From contig JAEYGZ010000048.1 of assembly GCA_023409535.1 (NCBI GenBank), forward strand, positions 332,299 through 396,298: a stretch of DNA of 64,000 bases, read 5' to 3'. Origin of the DNA: Bacillota bacterium. GTDB lineage: Bacteria > Bacillota > Clostridia > Lachnospirales > Lachnospiraceae. Below the pieces are notes generated by a model. It saw only the letters and a list, made by a program, of their open reading frames with translations, was not told the DNA's origin and did no database searches. The position numbers and the translations under genes are program-made. Shown here piece by piece: positions 17,513 to 26,773 of the stretch; within the stretch, counting starts at the first letter, position 1; each line of letters opens with the position of its first letter.

Positions 17513-18505
17513 TCAGCCTTTCTCCTTTCGCGCCAGCATAATAAAGAAGGGAACACCGATCAGGGCAGTAAATATACCGACTGGCATCTCATAGGGTGCG
17601 TACACCAATCTTGCGGCAATATCGGAATAGGTTAAAAGCACCGCACCAAGTAAAAAGGATAAAGGAATGACTTTTCTATAATCTTCTCCCAGCACCTTTC
17701 TTACAATCTGTGGGATAATCAGTCCGACAAAGCCAATATTTTTACCGACAGCAACAGCCGCCGCAATCATTGGTATCATAATTAATATCGTAATTAATCT
17801 TATTCTTTCAGGATTTTGGCCTAAACCGACGGCGACATCATCACCCAGGCTAAGAATATTTATTTTCCCGGACAGCAAAATAGCTGCCGCAAGTCCTGCG
17901 CTCCCAAGAACCGCCACCAGCTTAAATTCCTGCCAGGATGCATTTCGAAAACCTCCTGCCACCCAGAAAGCAAGCATTTGGGATTGATTTGATAAAAGCC
18001 CGATGATCGTCGTTAAAGATAGAAAGAAGGTACTCATAGCCGTTCCTGCCAATAGTATCTTCGTGATTGAACTATGACCCGCTTTCCTTGAGATAAATAA
18101 GACTACCAGCAGACCGCTGAAAAATGCGCCAATCAAGGAAGCGAGCATGACATTCGCCATATTTACTGCCATCCCCAGTGCATAGAAAACCGCTATAACC
18201 AAGGTTGCCCCCTGGCTCACCCCAAGAAGGGAAGGCTCTGCGATGGGATTACGGGTAACCCCCTGTATCATCGCACCGGTTACACCCAGAATCCCGCCGG
18301 TAACGAGAGCACATAATGCTCTGGGAACACGCACATCTCTGATTAAGACAAGTTCAAGCGTATCATTTTTACTGCTCATGCTCTTCCAGATCTCAGAAAT
18401 CCCAATTTGGGTTACTCCCAGAATAATACCGAGGAATAACCCAATCATCAGAATAAAAACACAGCAAACTGCAAAAGTTATTGTATTTTTATAATTACTT
18501 TTCAT
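17513..18505 (-). CDS. FecCD-family iron ABC permease
   Basis: A 330-residue partner permease with the motifs TRNPIAEPSLLGVSQGA and GKNIGFVGLIIPQIVRKVLG. The start overlaps the end of the binding-protein gene by 11 bases and is preceded by GGGATGGTAA. Order in the operon is binding protein, two permeases, ATPase, the standard arrangement for ferric-siderophore or heme/cobalamin importers; the Fur box upstream favours iron. Confidence 0.94.
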   Translation of the reverse strand: MKSNYKNTITFAVCCVFILMIGLFLGIILGVTQIGISEIWKSMSSKNDTLELVLIRDVRVPRALCALVTGGILGVTGAMIQGVTRNPIAEPSLLGVSQGATLVIAVFYALGMAVNMANVMLASLIGAFFSGLLVVLFISRKAGHSSITKILLAGTAMSTFFLSLTTIIGLLSNQSQMLAFWVAGGFRNASWQEFKLVAVLGSAGLAAAILLSGKINILSLGDDVAVGLGQNPERIRLITILIMIPMIAAAVAVGKNIGFVGLIIPQIVRKVLGEDYRKVIPLSFLLGAVLLTYSDIAARLVYAPYEMPVGIFTALIGVPFFIMLARKEKG

Positions 18506-19532
18506 TTACCATCCCCACGATTTCGTCCAGTAACAGTTCTCTGCCGATGGAACTATATCCTTGAACAAAATACGGTGAGGAAGGCAGGTTAATTATTTTT
18601 CCGGCCTTTACAGCAGGAAGGCTATTCCAGATCGCGTTGGCATCAAGTACCTGTAAATCCTCATCGGTAGCAATTACAAAGATATACTCTGCTTTAATTG
18701 CAGCAAGCCCCTCATAGGTAACTACCGGCAAGCTGATATCGCTCTGCTCCGGCATGCCCTCCGGCTTCGCTAATCCCATATCCTCATAGAGAACACTTCC
18801 AAAACCGGCTCCGTCAAATACATAGAATTGGCCGCCGCTGGCCAGGAAGGATAAATAAGAGGTGTCCTGTCCGAGAAGTTCCTTCATCTTGTCTCCGGCT
18901 TCCTTTGCCTTCTTATCGTACTCTGCCAGCCAGGTATCGGCCTCGGCTTCCTTATGAAAGACCTTTGCAAAAGTCTTAACATCTTCCTTCCAGTTTAAGG
19001 CTTCCAGCTTGATCATTACTGTGGGGGCGATTTCTGTTAACTGGTCATACATCTTCTCTTGAACCGTTGAGATAATAATCAGATCCGGATTTAAGTTCAT
19101 GATTGCTTCCACATCCATGGTATCCTGCATGCTGTATCCGACGATGGCGGCACCCTCCAGTGTCTTTTCAAGATAAGAAGGGAACTTTGTATAATCGTAA
19201 GCATCACTGTTTGCTGTTCCGACTACCTTATATCCCAAGATAGACAGAATATCACTGTTACCGCTCAGATCCACAATCCTTTCAGGATTGGCAGGTATCT
19301 CCACTTCACCCTTAACATCCGTAACCTTAACCGTCATATTCTCTTCCCGGGAAGCTTCGGCATCGCTGCCGGTTTCTGCTTCGCCGGTGTTTGTTTCTGC
19401 ATCGGAGCTTGTATTCGTTTCAGAACCTGCCTCCTGATTCACATCCGTATTCGTATCCTTGCTTGAACAGCCTACCAGGAACACCGATATCAGACAGGTA
19501 AATAAGAGCTTTTGCAATAAATGCTTTTTCAT
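18495..19532 (-). CDS. iron-siderophore ABC substrate-binding lipoprotein
   Basis: A 345-residue lipoprotein with signal sequence and lipobox FLVGC (cysteine about residue 22), followed by an acidic, Thr/Glu-rich linker (residues about 25-65) and a class III periplasmic-binding fold: VEIPANPERIVDLSGNSDILSILGYKVVGTAN and LNPDLIIIST. It sits outside the membrane and hands a ferric chelate to the permeases. GGAGACATTTT precedes the ATG. A promoter overlapped by a Fur box lies 30-75 bases upstream. Confidence 0.93.
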   Translation of the reverse strand: MKKHLLQKLLFTCLISVFLVGCSSKDTNTDVNQEAGSETNTSSDAETNTGEAETGSDAEASREENMTVKVTDVKGEVEIPANPERIVDLSGNSDILSILGYKVVGTANSDAYDYTKFPSYLEKTLEGAAIVGYSMQDTMDVEAIMNLNPDLIIISTVQEKMYDQLTEIAPTVMIKLEALNWKEDVKTFAKVFHKEAEADTWLAEYDKKAKEAGDKMKELLGQDTSYLSFLASGGQFYVFDGAGFGSVLYEDMGLAKPEGMPEQSDISLPVVTYEGLAAIKAEYIFVIATDEDLQVLDANAIWNSLPAVKAGKIINLPSSPYFVQGYSSIGRELLLDEIVGMVNEK

Positions 19533-19562
19533 AAAATGTCTCCATCCTTTCCATCATTTCAC

Positions 19563-19591
19563 TATGTATTTAAGACGTTGCTAATTGTAAA
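19563..19591 (-). promoter_or_regulatory. promoter of the iron ABC operon
   Basis: On the minus strand TTTACA (19591-19586) and TACATA (19568-19563) are spaced by 17 bases. The Fur-like box at 19590-19608 abuts the -35 element. Confidence 0.55.
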
Positions 19592-19608
19592 TGATATTCA
19601 TTATCATT
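19590..19608. promoter_or_regulatory. Fur-type box
   Basis: AATGATATTCATTATCATT has 9-base arms with eight of nine positions complementary and resembles the GATAATGATAATCATTATC consensus. It touches the -35 box of the importer promoter and lies between the importer and the divergent AraC gene. Iron repression of the operon is inferred. Confidence 0.75.
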
Positions 19609-19755
19609 TCAATTACATAACCCAATATCATTATTTTTACATCCGTTTGAATTATTTTTCTTGTATTCTACAACTTCCTCTTTTATAATTTAAGCAGAGA
19701 TTCAGTTGCAGCAAATCTATTCTATCTGCCTATACTGCGAAACAGGAGGACTGCT

Positions 19756-20760
19756 ATGGCTAATAACTCCAGCGAAGCATTCAAATCGGCCATCCTGCAA
19801 AGATTGACCTTTCACAAATACGAGAATGACCGCTACTCTTTATATACCAACAAAAACAGACCGGAACTCGGTTATTTAATCAGCTATTCCAGGGAAGGAT
19901 ATTACGATTTTGGCATTGCCGATTATACCATTCCCGAGGACTTTTCATTATCCTTTGATAATCCGGAACAAATTCTCCGCTTTGGAATTGTATATCATGG
20001 GATTACTGAATTTGAGATTGAGGAACATCAGTCCTCCTCCTTCACTCCTTCCACTTTTTTCGTAATAGAAAAAGATCTGAAAGGGAGTCAGACCTGGAGA
20101 AAGGGTCAGCATTATCATGGTGTGGAGTTAACGATCTACGATAACTATCTGAAGGAGGTAATAGATCCCGGATTTCCCGGTATAATCAATGCATTTGATG
20201 CATTTAACCGAAACTTCACTTATGTATATCTGCCCTTGGAGATTCCGCAGATCATACACCGCCTCCAGAGTCTGGCATATGAGAATTCTCTGACCGGCAT
20301 TTATCTGGAAGCCAAGCTTTTAGAATGCATCGCCTTGCTGACAAGCGAAATCAGCAAATCTGCAGAAAATGCCTTTACAAATCAAATCAATTATGGAAAT
20401 ATTAAAATTGGAAAAAACAGAATTGCAAGATTAACCGCCTCCGATATCCATGCATTGCAAAAAGCACATGATATACTGACTGAGCATTACAGCTATCCGC
20501 CCGGTATCGAAGCCCTGGGGAAAATGGTGTTTTTAAACCCGCAGAAGCTGAAGGCCGGCTTCTCCAAACAGTATCATATGTCTATCGGGGAATATACCAA
20601 TCATTTGAGGATGACTACCGCTGCTAATCTTCTCTCAACCACAGATTTAAGCATTGAGAATATTGCGAATAAGGTGGGATATCATTACTCGGCGAATTTT
20701 TCGAAAATGTTTCAAAAGACCTATGGGATGACACCTTTAAGATTCAGAAAAACCAAATAA
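19756..20760 (+). CDS. AraC-family transcriptional regulator
   Basis: A 334-residue regulator. The first 220 residues form a ligand-sensing part without a recognised sensor motif. The last 100 residues hold the two-helix-turn-helix AraC domain: PPGIEALGKMVFLNPQKLKAGFSKQY and LSIENIANKVGYHYSANFSKMFQKTYGMTPLRFRK. It lies divergently beside a siderophore importer, where such regulators typically activate uptake when their ferric chelate is present. ACAGGAGGACTGCT precedes the start. Confidence 0.9.
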   Translation: MANNSSEAFKSAILQRLTFHKYENDRYSLYTNKNRPELGYLISYSREGYYDFGIADYTIPEDFSLSFDNPEQILRFGIVYHGITEFEIEEHQSSSFTPSTFFVIEKDLKGSQTWRKGQHYHGVELTIYDNYLKEVIDPGFPGIINAFDAFNRNFTYVYLPLEIPQIIHRLQSLAYENSLTGIYLEAKLLECIALLTSEISKSAENAFTNQINYGNIKIGKNRIARLTASDIHALQKAHDILTEHYSYPPGIEALGKMVFLNPQKLKAGFSKQYHMSIGEYTNHLRMTTAANLLSTTDLSIENIANKVGYHYSANFSKMFQKTYGMTPLRFRKTK

Positions 20761-20786
20761 GCATCTATAGAAAGGATGATAAAGCT

Positions 20787-21458
20787 GTGAGGATCATAGA
20801 TTTAACACATACGATAGCTGAAGATATGCCGGTTTACCCCGGTATGGAACAACCGGGGCTGAAACCGGCAGCAAGTTATGAAAAGGATGGTTACTTAGAG
20901 ACACAGCTCAAGCTGTTCTCCCATACCGGAACACACATGGATGCTCCTGCACACATATTTCCCGGCAGAACAACACTGGATGAATTTCCAGCAACGCAAT
21001 TTGTTGGACCGGCACTTGTCATTGATTGCACCGCTCTGCCAAAGGACGCGCTGATTACCATGGAGCAGCTTGCGCCGGTCCAAAAGAAAGCGGATGCTGC
21101 AGAGTTTCTGCTCTTTCATACCGGCTGGGATGCTCACTGGGGTACGAGACAGTATTATGAAGCATATCCGCATATCACGCAGGAAGTGGCCCGTTATATC
21201 ACCGCTAATCATAAGAAAGGGATCGGTGTGGATGTCATGAGTGTTGATCCTGTCTTTGGTACAGATATACCGATTCATAAACAGCTTCTGCGGGAGCATG
21301 AAATTGTCATCCTTGAGAATTTAACCAATCTTGGCATGGCAGGCTGCGAATTGTTCACCCTATATGCCCTTCCCCTAAAGTTCCGATGCTCCGACGGAGC
21401 TCCTGTTCGTGCGATTGCGATATGTAATGATGACTGCAACCAGCATCTCCGCGATTAA
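20787..21458 (+). CDS. cyclase/arylformamidase-like metal hydrolase
   Basis: A 223-residue protein of the cyclase family (KynB-like). The metal motif HTGTHMDAPAH (about 47-57) and the opening IDLTHTIAEDMPVYPG are diagnostic. Members hydrolyse N-formylkynurenine or cyclise other amides, so the substrate stays open. The start codon is GTG, set by AAAGGATGATAAAGCT. It lies 26 bases after the AraC gene and may be cotranscribed. Its last 84 bases overlap the 3' end of the convergent MFS gene. Confidence 0.88.
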   Translation: MRIIDLTHTIAEDMPVYPGMEQPGLKPAASYEKDGYLETQLKLFSHTGTHMDAPAHIFPGRTTLDEFPATQFVGPALVIDCTALPKDALITMEQLAPVQKKADAAEFLLFHTGWDAHWGTRQYYEAYPHITQEVARYITANHKKGIGVDVMSVDPVFGTDIPIHKQLLREHEIVILENLTNLGMAGCELFTLYALPLKFRCSDGAPVRAIAICNDDCNQHLRD

Positions 21459-22652
21459 TAAACAGAGATTTAACACCAGCGGAAGCATCCTGTTATGCTG
21501 TGACAGCCTGCCTGCAACCGCTCCTACCGGAATACTGATCAATAAAATCATAGCTGTAATCAAGCTGTTCACACGGGCTCTTTCCCTGCCAGGGATGGCA
21601 GCGGACATCAGCGCTTCACATAAGGGTCCAAGAACAGCCAATGCGGTTGCCTCGCATACCGCCGAGAAAAATACGGCTGCGATTGCTGCCTTTGCAAAGG
21701 GTAAGCACAGAAGCAGCAGGGCCAATCCCAGCAAGTGAGTACCAAGGGCCAGAAGCAGCGGTCGTTTGATCGAATGCATACTGATATGCGAGGTAATAAA
21801 CAGGTACACCATTATGGTAGCAATTGCTTTGATCATTGGAAACACCGAGAGCATGGCGGCACTTACCCCATATGAGGCTGTTACAAACAATGGCCAGAAG
21901 GTGGCCTGTGTAATATTAAAGCAGGTAATCAATGTCATCAATATGACATACAGCAGCAGTCCGGTGTGTCTTAAGGCATTGACAAATATACTCCAGCCGC
22001 CAAAGGTCAACACAAATATCGAGCTGTCCCTGCATTCCTCCTTTCTCTGTCTGCCAACCTCACTCTCCTTCGCCAGCCGGTATTGCAGTATAAACTTCAC
22101 TGTCATTAAGAAAAATGAGCTCAGATAAATGATACGCATCGTCGGTACCAGCGTAAAGCGATCGATACAAAGGCCTGCCGCCGGTGAGATAAACCCTGCA
22201 AGTATGCCAAACAAATTAAGAATGGTATAGATATTGACCAGCTGGTCTGTGTCACCGTTCTCAACAATCATACAGCTGAAGCTGTTGCCGAGGATCCTCC
22301 ATAATCCGTTTAAGGTGATCGCCAGTATGAAATACCGGTAGCCTTGCGCACCTGCCCAGAGCATGCAGGGAAGGGACCAACTGATCAGTCCAAAGATCAG
22401 CATGGTTTTACGTCTTCCATATTTATCCACAATTGCCCCTGAAAATAATGCTGTGATAAATTGCATGGCAAGTCCCAGGCTCGCTGCAATACCTATTTTG
22501 GAATCCGGTAATCCGAATGCGGCCATATAAATTGATGCAAAAGGGATAAAAAGATTATTTGGAATAGCCCAAAGAGGCTCGGTCAGAACACAAGCCCGTT
22601 GATTTCCTTTCAGGGAACACATGGTCCGCCACAAAGGATGCTTTATTATCAT
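21375..22652 (-). CDS. MFS transporter
   Basis: A 425-residue membrane protein with about twelve helices. The loop GAIVDKYGRRKTMLIFG after helix 2 is the major-facilitator signature, and FSAVCEATALAVLGPLCEALMSAAIPGRERARVNS fits the second half. The cargo cannot be told. AGGAGATTAAACT precedes the ATG. Its C-terminal 28 codons overlap the cyclase gene in antisense, so transcripts from the two genes would pair. Confidence 0.88.
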   Translation of the reverse strand: MIIKHPLWRTMCSLKGNQRACVLTEPLWAIPNNLFIPFASIYMAAFGLPDSKIGIAASLGLAMQFITALFSGAIVDKYGRRKTMLIFGLISWSLPCMLWAGAQGYRYFILAITLNGLWRILGNSFSCMIVENGDTDQLVNIYTILNLFGILAGFISPAAGLCIDRFTLVPTMRIIYLSSFFLMTVKFILQYRLAKESEVGRQRKEECRDSSIFVLTFGGWSIFVNALRHTGLLLYVILMTLITCFNITQATFWPLFVTASYGVSAAMLSVFPMIKAIATIMVYLFITSHISMHSIKRPLLLALGTHLLGLALLLLCLPFAKAAIAAVFFSAVCEATALAVLGPLCEALMSAAIPGRERARVNSLITAMILLISIPVGAVAGRLSQHNRMLPLVLNLCLLIAEMLVAVIITYRNRTNRSSVGASEL

Positions 22653-22728
22653 AGTTTAATCTCCTATTCGTATTTGATATACATCAACTCCTTTCTGTCT
22701 CTTTTCAGAGGTGGCACCCTCCATTTTA

Positions 22729-23985
22729 TTACACGGATTCTTCTTCATCTGATTGTTCCGCCTTTCTAATATCCTCTACGATATCTACATAAGCAGCCGC
22801 CAAACCCTGAACGGGATAATTCCCGGCAACCTTTAAGAACTCCTGATATAATTTCTCCTTGTCACATTCCACCCATTTCTTTGGTTCACGCTTCATGATA
22901 AGTGTCATGATGTCCATCTTCTTTTCTTCTGACAGAAACGTCTCATATACATAGCGTATCCGTTGAATGCCGATATCTGTTTTCGCCGTAATAAACAACA
23001 GCCTGATATGCTTGTATAAAGCTGCGATTTCCTCCGGAGGCGCCTTATGCAGTACCAGGAAGAATAGTCTTTCCGCCTGAAGCGCATTCAGGACCGCCGG
23101 AAGATACTCGGGCAGATGCTCCTCCATCGTCTGAAGTGATTGCTCAGCCAGTTCATATTCCTGCCTTGCAAGCTGCCTGATATAGGCGCACAAACTGAGA
23201 TAAACCGCCAGCGTATTTGTCTCATCTGCCACAGCCGGCAGCTTAAAAGCATCCGGAGGATATTCCGTAAGCTTTTTACCGTCACTCATTTGTGCATTGA
23301 ATTGCAGCTGAAGATAGAAGGCTTCCTGTAAGCTCTCATCCTGAAGCATGCTTTTTACATTCATGCCGTCGTTTTGTATCACCATACTTATTGGTATGAG
23401 ATTGGTTACAGCAACCAGTACTCCCATCAGCGCAAATGCCAGGCATACAATACGTATCACCGAATTATTCGTTACAGCCATTGGAAGAATAAGCACAAGA
23501 GAAGCAGCCAGATTTGCTATTCCGCCTCCTAAATTATACAACACAAAGGGAAAGCTTCCATCCTCCTGCTTTCTGGGCGGGCGCATCAGACACTGTCCGG
23601 CAGTACCCTTCACAGAATGTTTTGTTTTGTGAAGCCTTCCATTTTTTTTATAAATTATGGTCTTAAGCACCCGAAAGGACAGGAATTCATAGCCAGTCAT
23701 TAAACCGAAAACAAGATGACCGGCCTCATGTATGAGGATATGAGGGATATTGAAAAGGATGGCCAGGAGCAGCGCTCCGTAGACAAGGATCAAATACCGT
23801 CCGAAATCGAACGTACCGTTCCCGTCAAAAGGAAATCCTGAAATTGCTATGCCTATTCCCAGGATTGCTCCACTGGCAATACCAAACATACGATACCTGG
23901 CCATTTTTTTATTCGATGACTTGCGCAGCTTTTTATATCTGTATTCTAACTTAAAATAACGCTTCTTTTGGTCTCTTGTAACCAT
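22729..23985 (-). CDS. M50-like membrane metalloprotease
   Basis: A 418-residue protein. After a basic N-terminus (many K/R in the first 35 residues) come two helices, then HEAGH (H86, E87, H90), the zinc motif of site-2-type proteases, inside a hydrophobic segment. The following VLYNLGGGIANLAASLVLILP helix carries an asparagine in place of the usual LDG aspartate motif. The last 200 residues are soluble and helical, TPR-like. The start at 23985 follows GTTTGGAGGAAGAG; the longer frame to 24057 contains this ribosome site. Peptidase activity is inferred, because the second metal ligand is not obvious. Confidence 0.72.
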   Translation of the reverse strand: MVTRDQKKRYFKLEYRYKKLRKSSNKKMARYRMFGIASGAILGIGIAISGFPFDGNGTFDFGRYLILVYGALLLAILFNIPHILIHEAGHLVFGLMTGYEFLSFRVLKTIIYKKNGRLHKTKHSVKGTAGQCLMRPPRKQEDGSFPFVLYNLGGGIANLAASLVLILPMAVTNNSVIRIVCLAFALMGVLVAVTNLIPISMVIQNDGMNVKSMLQDESLQEAFYLQLQFNAQMSDGKKLTEYPPDAFKLPAVADETNTLAVYLSLCAYIRQLARQEYELAEQSLQTMEEHLPEYLPAVLNALQAERLFFLVLHKAPPEEIAALYKHIRLLFITAKTDIGIQRIRYVYETFLSEEKKMDIMTLIMKREPKKWVECDKEKLYQEFLKVAGNYPVQGLAAAYVDIVEDIRKAEQSDEEESV

Positions 23986-24053
23986 CTCTTCCTCCAAACT
24001 ATTTATCCTGGCTTCATTATACATGATATTGGTGAAACATTCCAGGTCAAGCA

Positions 24054-24090
24054 ACAAAAAAACAGACTGCTCATATTAGCCAGTCTGTTT
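24054..24090 (-). terminator. terminator after the methyltransferase remnant
   Basis: AAACAGACTG at 24060-24069 pairs with 24081-24090 around an 11-base loop. On the minus strand a run of T follows. Confidence 0.8.
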
Positions 24091-24166
24091 CTTCGTAAAC
24101 CTGAAATTGAGCTGTTCTATAAATATTGCATACTGAAAGCATGGCTCAAAATCTTTTGCATAAAAT

Positions 24167-24666
24167 TTATATTTTTCTGGAGTATACCAGAAGCTGTAAT
24201 TCCTTATAGGATGCATCTTTACCATAATAATTAGAGAAAGTCTGTTCTACCCGAATGCCCATTTGCTTCCATATTTTTTCTATCTCATCAATGGAATAAA
24301 GCCGCTGTGGTGCTCCATATTCAATATTAGGTTTCTTTGCTGCTTCACCATACACAATAGTATTGTCGCCAAACAACATGATTCTTTTCTTATCATCCCA
24401 CTCAAATCTAGATACGGATAGAGCATTTTCACCTGCATCCCAATATTGTGCCGGGAAATAATGCTCAGCATATTCTGCATTGCAGATATCCATAAAATGT
24501 TTTCCGCCCGGTTTTAATGCATTTGAAATGGCATTAAATATTTTCAGGTTTTCTTCATCCGTTTCTAAATACCCAATGGCACCATCCGCCAGATTTAATA
24601 CAACATCGTACTCGTCCGCAATAGGAAGGTCTCTTATTTGTACCAATTAGCATCTAAAGCCTTCAT
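24167..24666 (-). pseudogene. SAM-dependent methyltransferase with internal deletion
   Basis: The original start survives: ATAGGAGGTCTGATTTT followed by an ATG at 24666 encoding MKALDANWYK, a typical beginning of this family, then an immediate TAA. In another frame the C-terminal two thirds resume from 24646: IRDLPIADEYDVVLNLADGAIGY, ALKPGGKHFMDICNAEYAEHYFP and the C-terminal sheet. The roughly 100 residues expected between, including the GxGxG SAM-binding loop, are missing, and the frames do not match. The product from an internal TTG (159 residues) would lack cofactor binding. It is probably a decaying gene, but the body is still free of stops. Confidence 0.78.
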
Positions 24667-24857
24667 AAAATCAGACCTCCTATCATACTTTTCCCATCCG
24701 CGGTAGGTATAAATAGCATATAGCTTACCGTGAAAAATTACTAGACTTTTAATATGAAATTTGGTATAGTATTGAATTAGGTGCGGATATCTTTCCGCAC
24801 TTTTAGTTTACATTTTAATAGTCAAAATCATTCCTGTCCGATTAGCATGACCAAAGT
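24667..24857. other. intergenic region with a short GC hairpin
   Basis: GTGCGGA at 24781-24787 pairs with TCCGCAC at 24794-24800 and is followed by TTTT on the plus strand. No plus-strand gene precedes it nearby, so its role is unclear. Nothing else is recognised. Confidence 0.4.
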
Positions 24858-24900
24858 AAAAAGCTATGCCATTCTTACGAAATGAACGGCATAGCTTTTT
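24858..24900 (-). terminator. terminator of the sugar-binding protein gene
   Basis: 13-bp arms 24858-24870 and 24888-24900 around a 17-base loop, with the T run inside the stem end. It lies just downstream of the binding-protein stop. Confidence 0.8.
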
Positions 24901-24935
24901 ATAGGAGAACTCTATCATGATAGAAGTGCTTACAA

Positions 24936-26549
24936 TTATTTACCCTTTGCTGCCAGGAAGGCATCCAGCTGGGTATTTGCTTCATTTACAACCTTATCAA
25001 TTCCGTTATCCTTTAACTTCTGAATGAATTCCGGAAGATATTCACCTGGATCAACAGTACCGGTATTGAGTGCCAGTGCATACTCTGCTGCTACGTTTGC
25101 AAGAGATGCAAGCTCTGTCTCAACACTTGCAGGTGCGAAGGAATAGCCAAGAATCGGGATCTCACCTGCGGAACCATAATAAGCTTTAAAGGTATCCATG
25201 AAATCAACACCCTGTCCCTGCTGGGGAGGAAGCTGGGTTATATTACCCATACCATTGGTCCAAGGCATATAATTATTTCTTGCTTCAGTAAATACTGCTT
25301 CACCGTCTACCATATTGTAATGAACACCTTCCACACCAAAATCAAGCAAGGTGAAGAGGTATGGATCTGTATTTAACAGATTCAGAAACATCATTGCACG
25401 CTCCGGATTCTGGGAAGCGGTTGAGATTGCCATCATCGCGCCTTGGGATGAGGTGGTATCAACATATGCAGGTGTCGCCGGAACCATATCTACTTTAAAG
25501 CCGCGCTCTTTACTTGCCTGAAACTCGTAGCCAAGTGCATAGCTCTGTGTACCGATTAAATACGAACCGGTAAGCTGCTTTGCTACACGGGTATCATTTG
25601 CCATGGTTGCGTTGCCCATTGCAGGATCGATATACCCAGCCTGGAAATACTCACGGGTCTTTTCAACAAACTTCTTGTATTCCGGTGTTTCAAATTTGCT
25701 TAAGATCTTGTTGCCATAAGTACCTTCCTTGGAGGTATCGGTAGGATTGATATAGTAGGAAAGAAGGTTATTGGTACCTGCATCGCCGGTTACGATAATG
25801 GAATTGTTAACCATTCTCTCAAGAACCATTCCTTCCACCAATAACGGATAGAAATCAGCGCCTTCTCCTTCTTTTACCTTCTTAAGAATCTCGCCAAAGC
25901 CATAATAATCGGTATTCTTGATATCGTCAACCGTATAACCGTATTTCTCAAGCAAGGGAACATTAATATCCCAGCAGTTCTGTGTTGCGATATCCTTATA
26001 CCCGGGAACTGCATACACACCGTAACCGTCAGCACCGTTAATGGCAGCACCCTGGGTCAGTACTGCGGGAAGCTGCTTCCAAAGATCGGGAGCATATTTC
26101 TCGATCAGGTTATTTTCGGGATCATCCAGACGAACATAAGCACCCTTCTTCGCAAACGCATTATATTCGTTGGCACTCCAGGAACAGGTGAAGTAAATAT
26201 CAACATCGTCTCCGCCATTGATGGAAAGAATTACGTTATCGTTAAAATCACCCCAGGTTCCCCAGATCGGCTCCAGGGTTACATTTAATTTTTCTTTCAG
26301 GTATTCATTTGCTTTTGCAAGTACTTCCTTATCATCGGTAACGTTGCTGCCATGAAGATACCATTTTAAGGTAACCGGCTCAGAGATATCGATTCCGCCT
26401 GCGTCCGGTGCTGCCGTAGCGGCTGCGCCCTCCGTTGCCTTGGGAGCCTCTGTAGGTGAACCGCCGGTTTCCTTCGTATCGCTGCCACATCCTGTAAGCA
26501 TTGTGATCAGCAAAGCAAGAGATAGAACAATTGATAGTACTTTTTTCAT
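24936..26549 (-). CDS. oligosaccharide ABC substrate-binding lipoprotein (LipO-like)
   Basis: A 537-residue lipoprotein with lipobox LTGC near residue 21, then a Thr/Ala/Glu-rich linker and a large type II binding fold. Blocks such as VTLKWYLHGSNVTDDKEVLAKANEYLKEKLNVTLEPIWGTW and GGDDVDIYFTCSW are typical of the LplA/LipO class that works with LplB and LplC permeases on complex sugars. AAGGGAGGGTAAAAA precedes the ATG. It follows the permease genes but has its own upstream region with a copy of the shared 42-bp element. Confidence 0.92.
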   Translation of the reverse strand: MKKVLSIVLSLALLITMLTGCGSDTKETGGSPTEAPKATEGAAATAAPDAGGIDISEPVTLKWYLHGSNVTDDKEVLAKANEYLKEKLNVTLEPIWGTWGDFNDNVILSINGGDDVDIYFTCSWSANEYNAFAKKGAYVRLDDPENNLIEKYAPDLWKQLPAVLTQGAAINGADGYGVYAVPGYKDIATQNCWDINVPLLEKYGYTVDDIKNTDYYGFGEILKKVKEGEGADFYPLLVEGMVLERMVNNSIIVTGDAGTNNLLSYYINPTDTSKEGTYGNKILSKFETPEYKKFVEKTREYFQAGYIDPAMGNATMANDTRVAKQLTGSYLIGTQSYALGYEFQASKERGFKVDMVPATPAYVDTTSSQGAMMAISTASQNPERAMMFLNLLNTDPYLFTLLDFGVEGVHYNMVDGEAVFTEARNNYMPWTNGMGNITQLPPQQGQGVDFMDTFKAYYGSAGEIPILGYSFAPASVETELASLANVAAEYALALNTGTVDPGEYLPEFIQKLKDNGIDKVVNEANTQLDAFLAAKGK

Positions 26550-26721
26550 TTTTTACCCTCCCTTAAGAATATGTATTCACTGAAAAGGAATTGGAAAAAG
26601 CATTTTTTGTGCAATCAGTCTATGCTGCGTATGCAGCATCACCTTTTGACATAATCATAACGACTGTAAAAAATGCCGTTTTGCAGTTCCTGTAATCATA
26701 TTACACAGGAAATGCTTTTAA

Positions 26722-26763
26722 GTCATGAAACCAATTTGGTATTTTTTGTTTACAATTGTTCAA
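26722..26763 (-). promoter_or_regulatory. 42-bp shared upstream element, copy 1
   Basis: This block matches 28809-28850 at 36 of 42 positions. It lies about 175 bases before the sugar-binding protein start, just upstream of a plausible -10 TATGAT read on the minus strand. On the minus strand it begins TTGAACAAT and ends GGTTTCATGAC, with a CCAAATTGG palindrome inside. A common activator or repressor site is inferred. Confidence 0.6.
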
Positions 26764-26773
26764 TCCTGACTGC

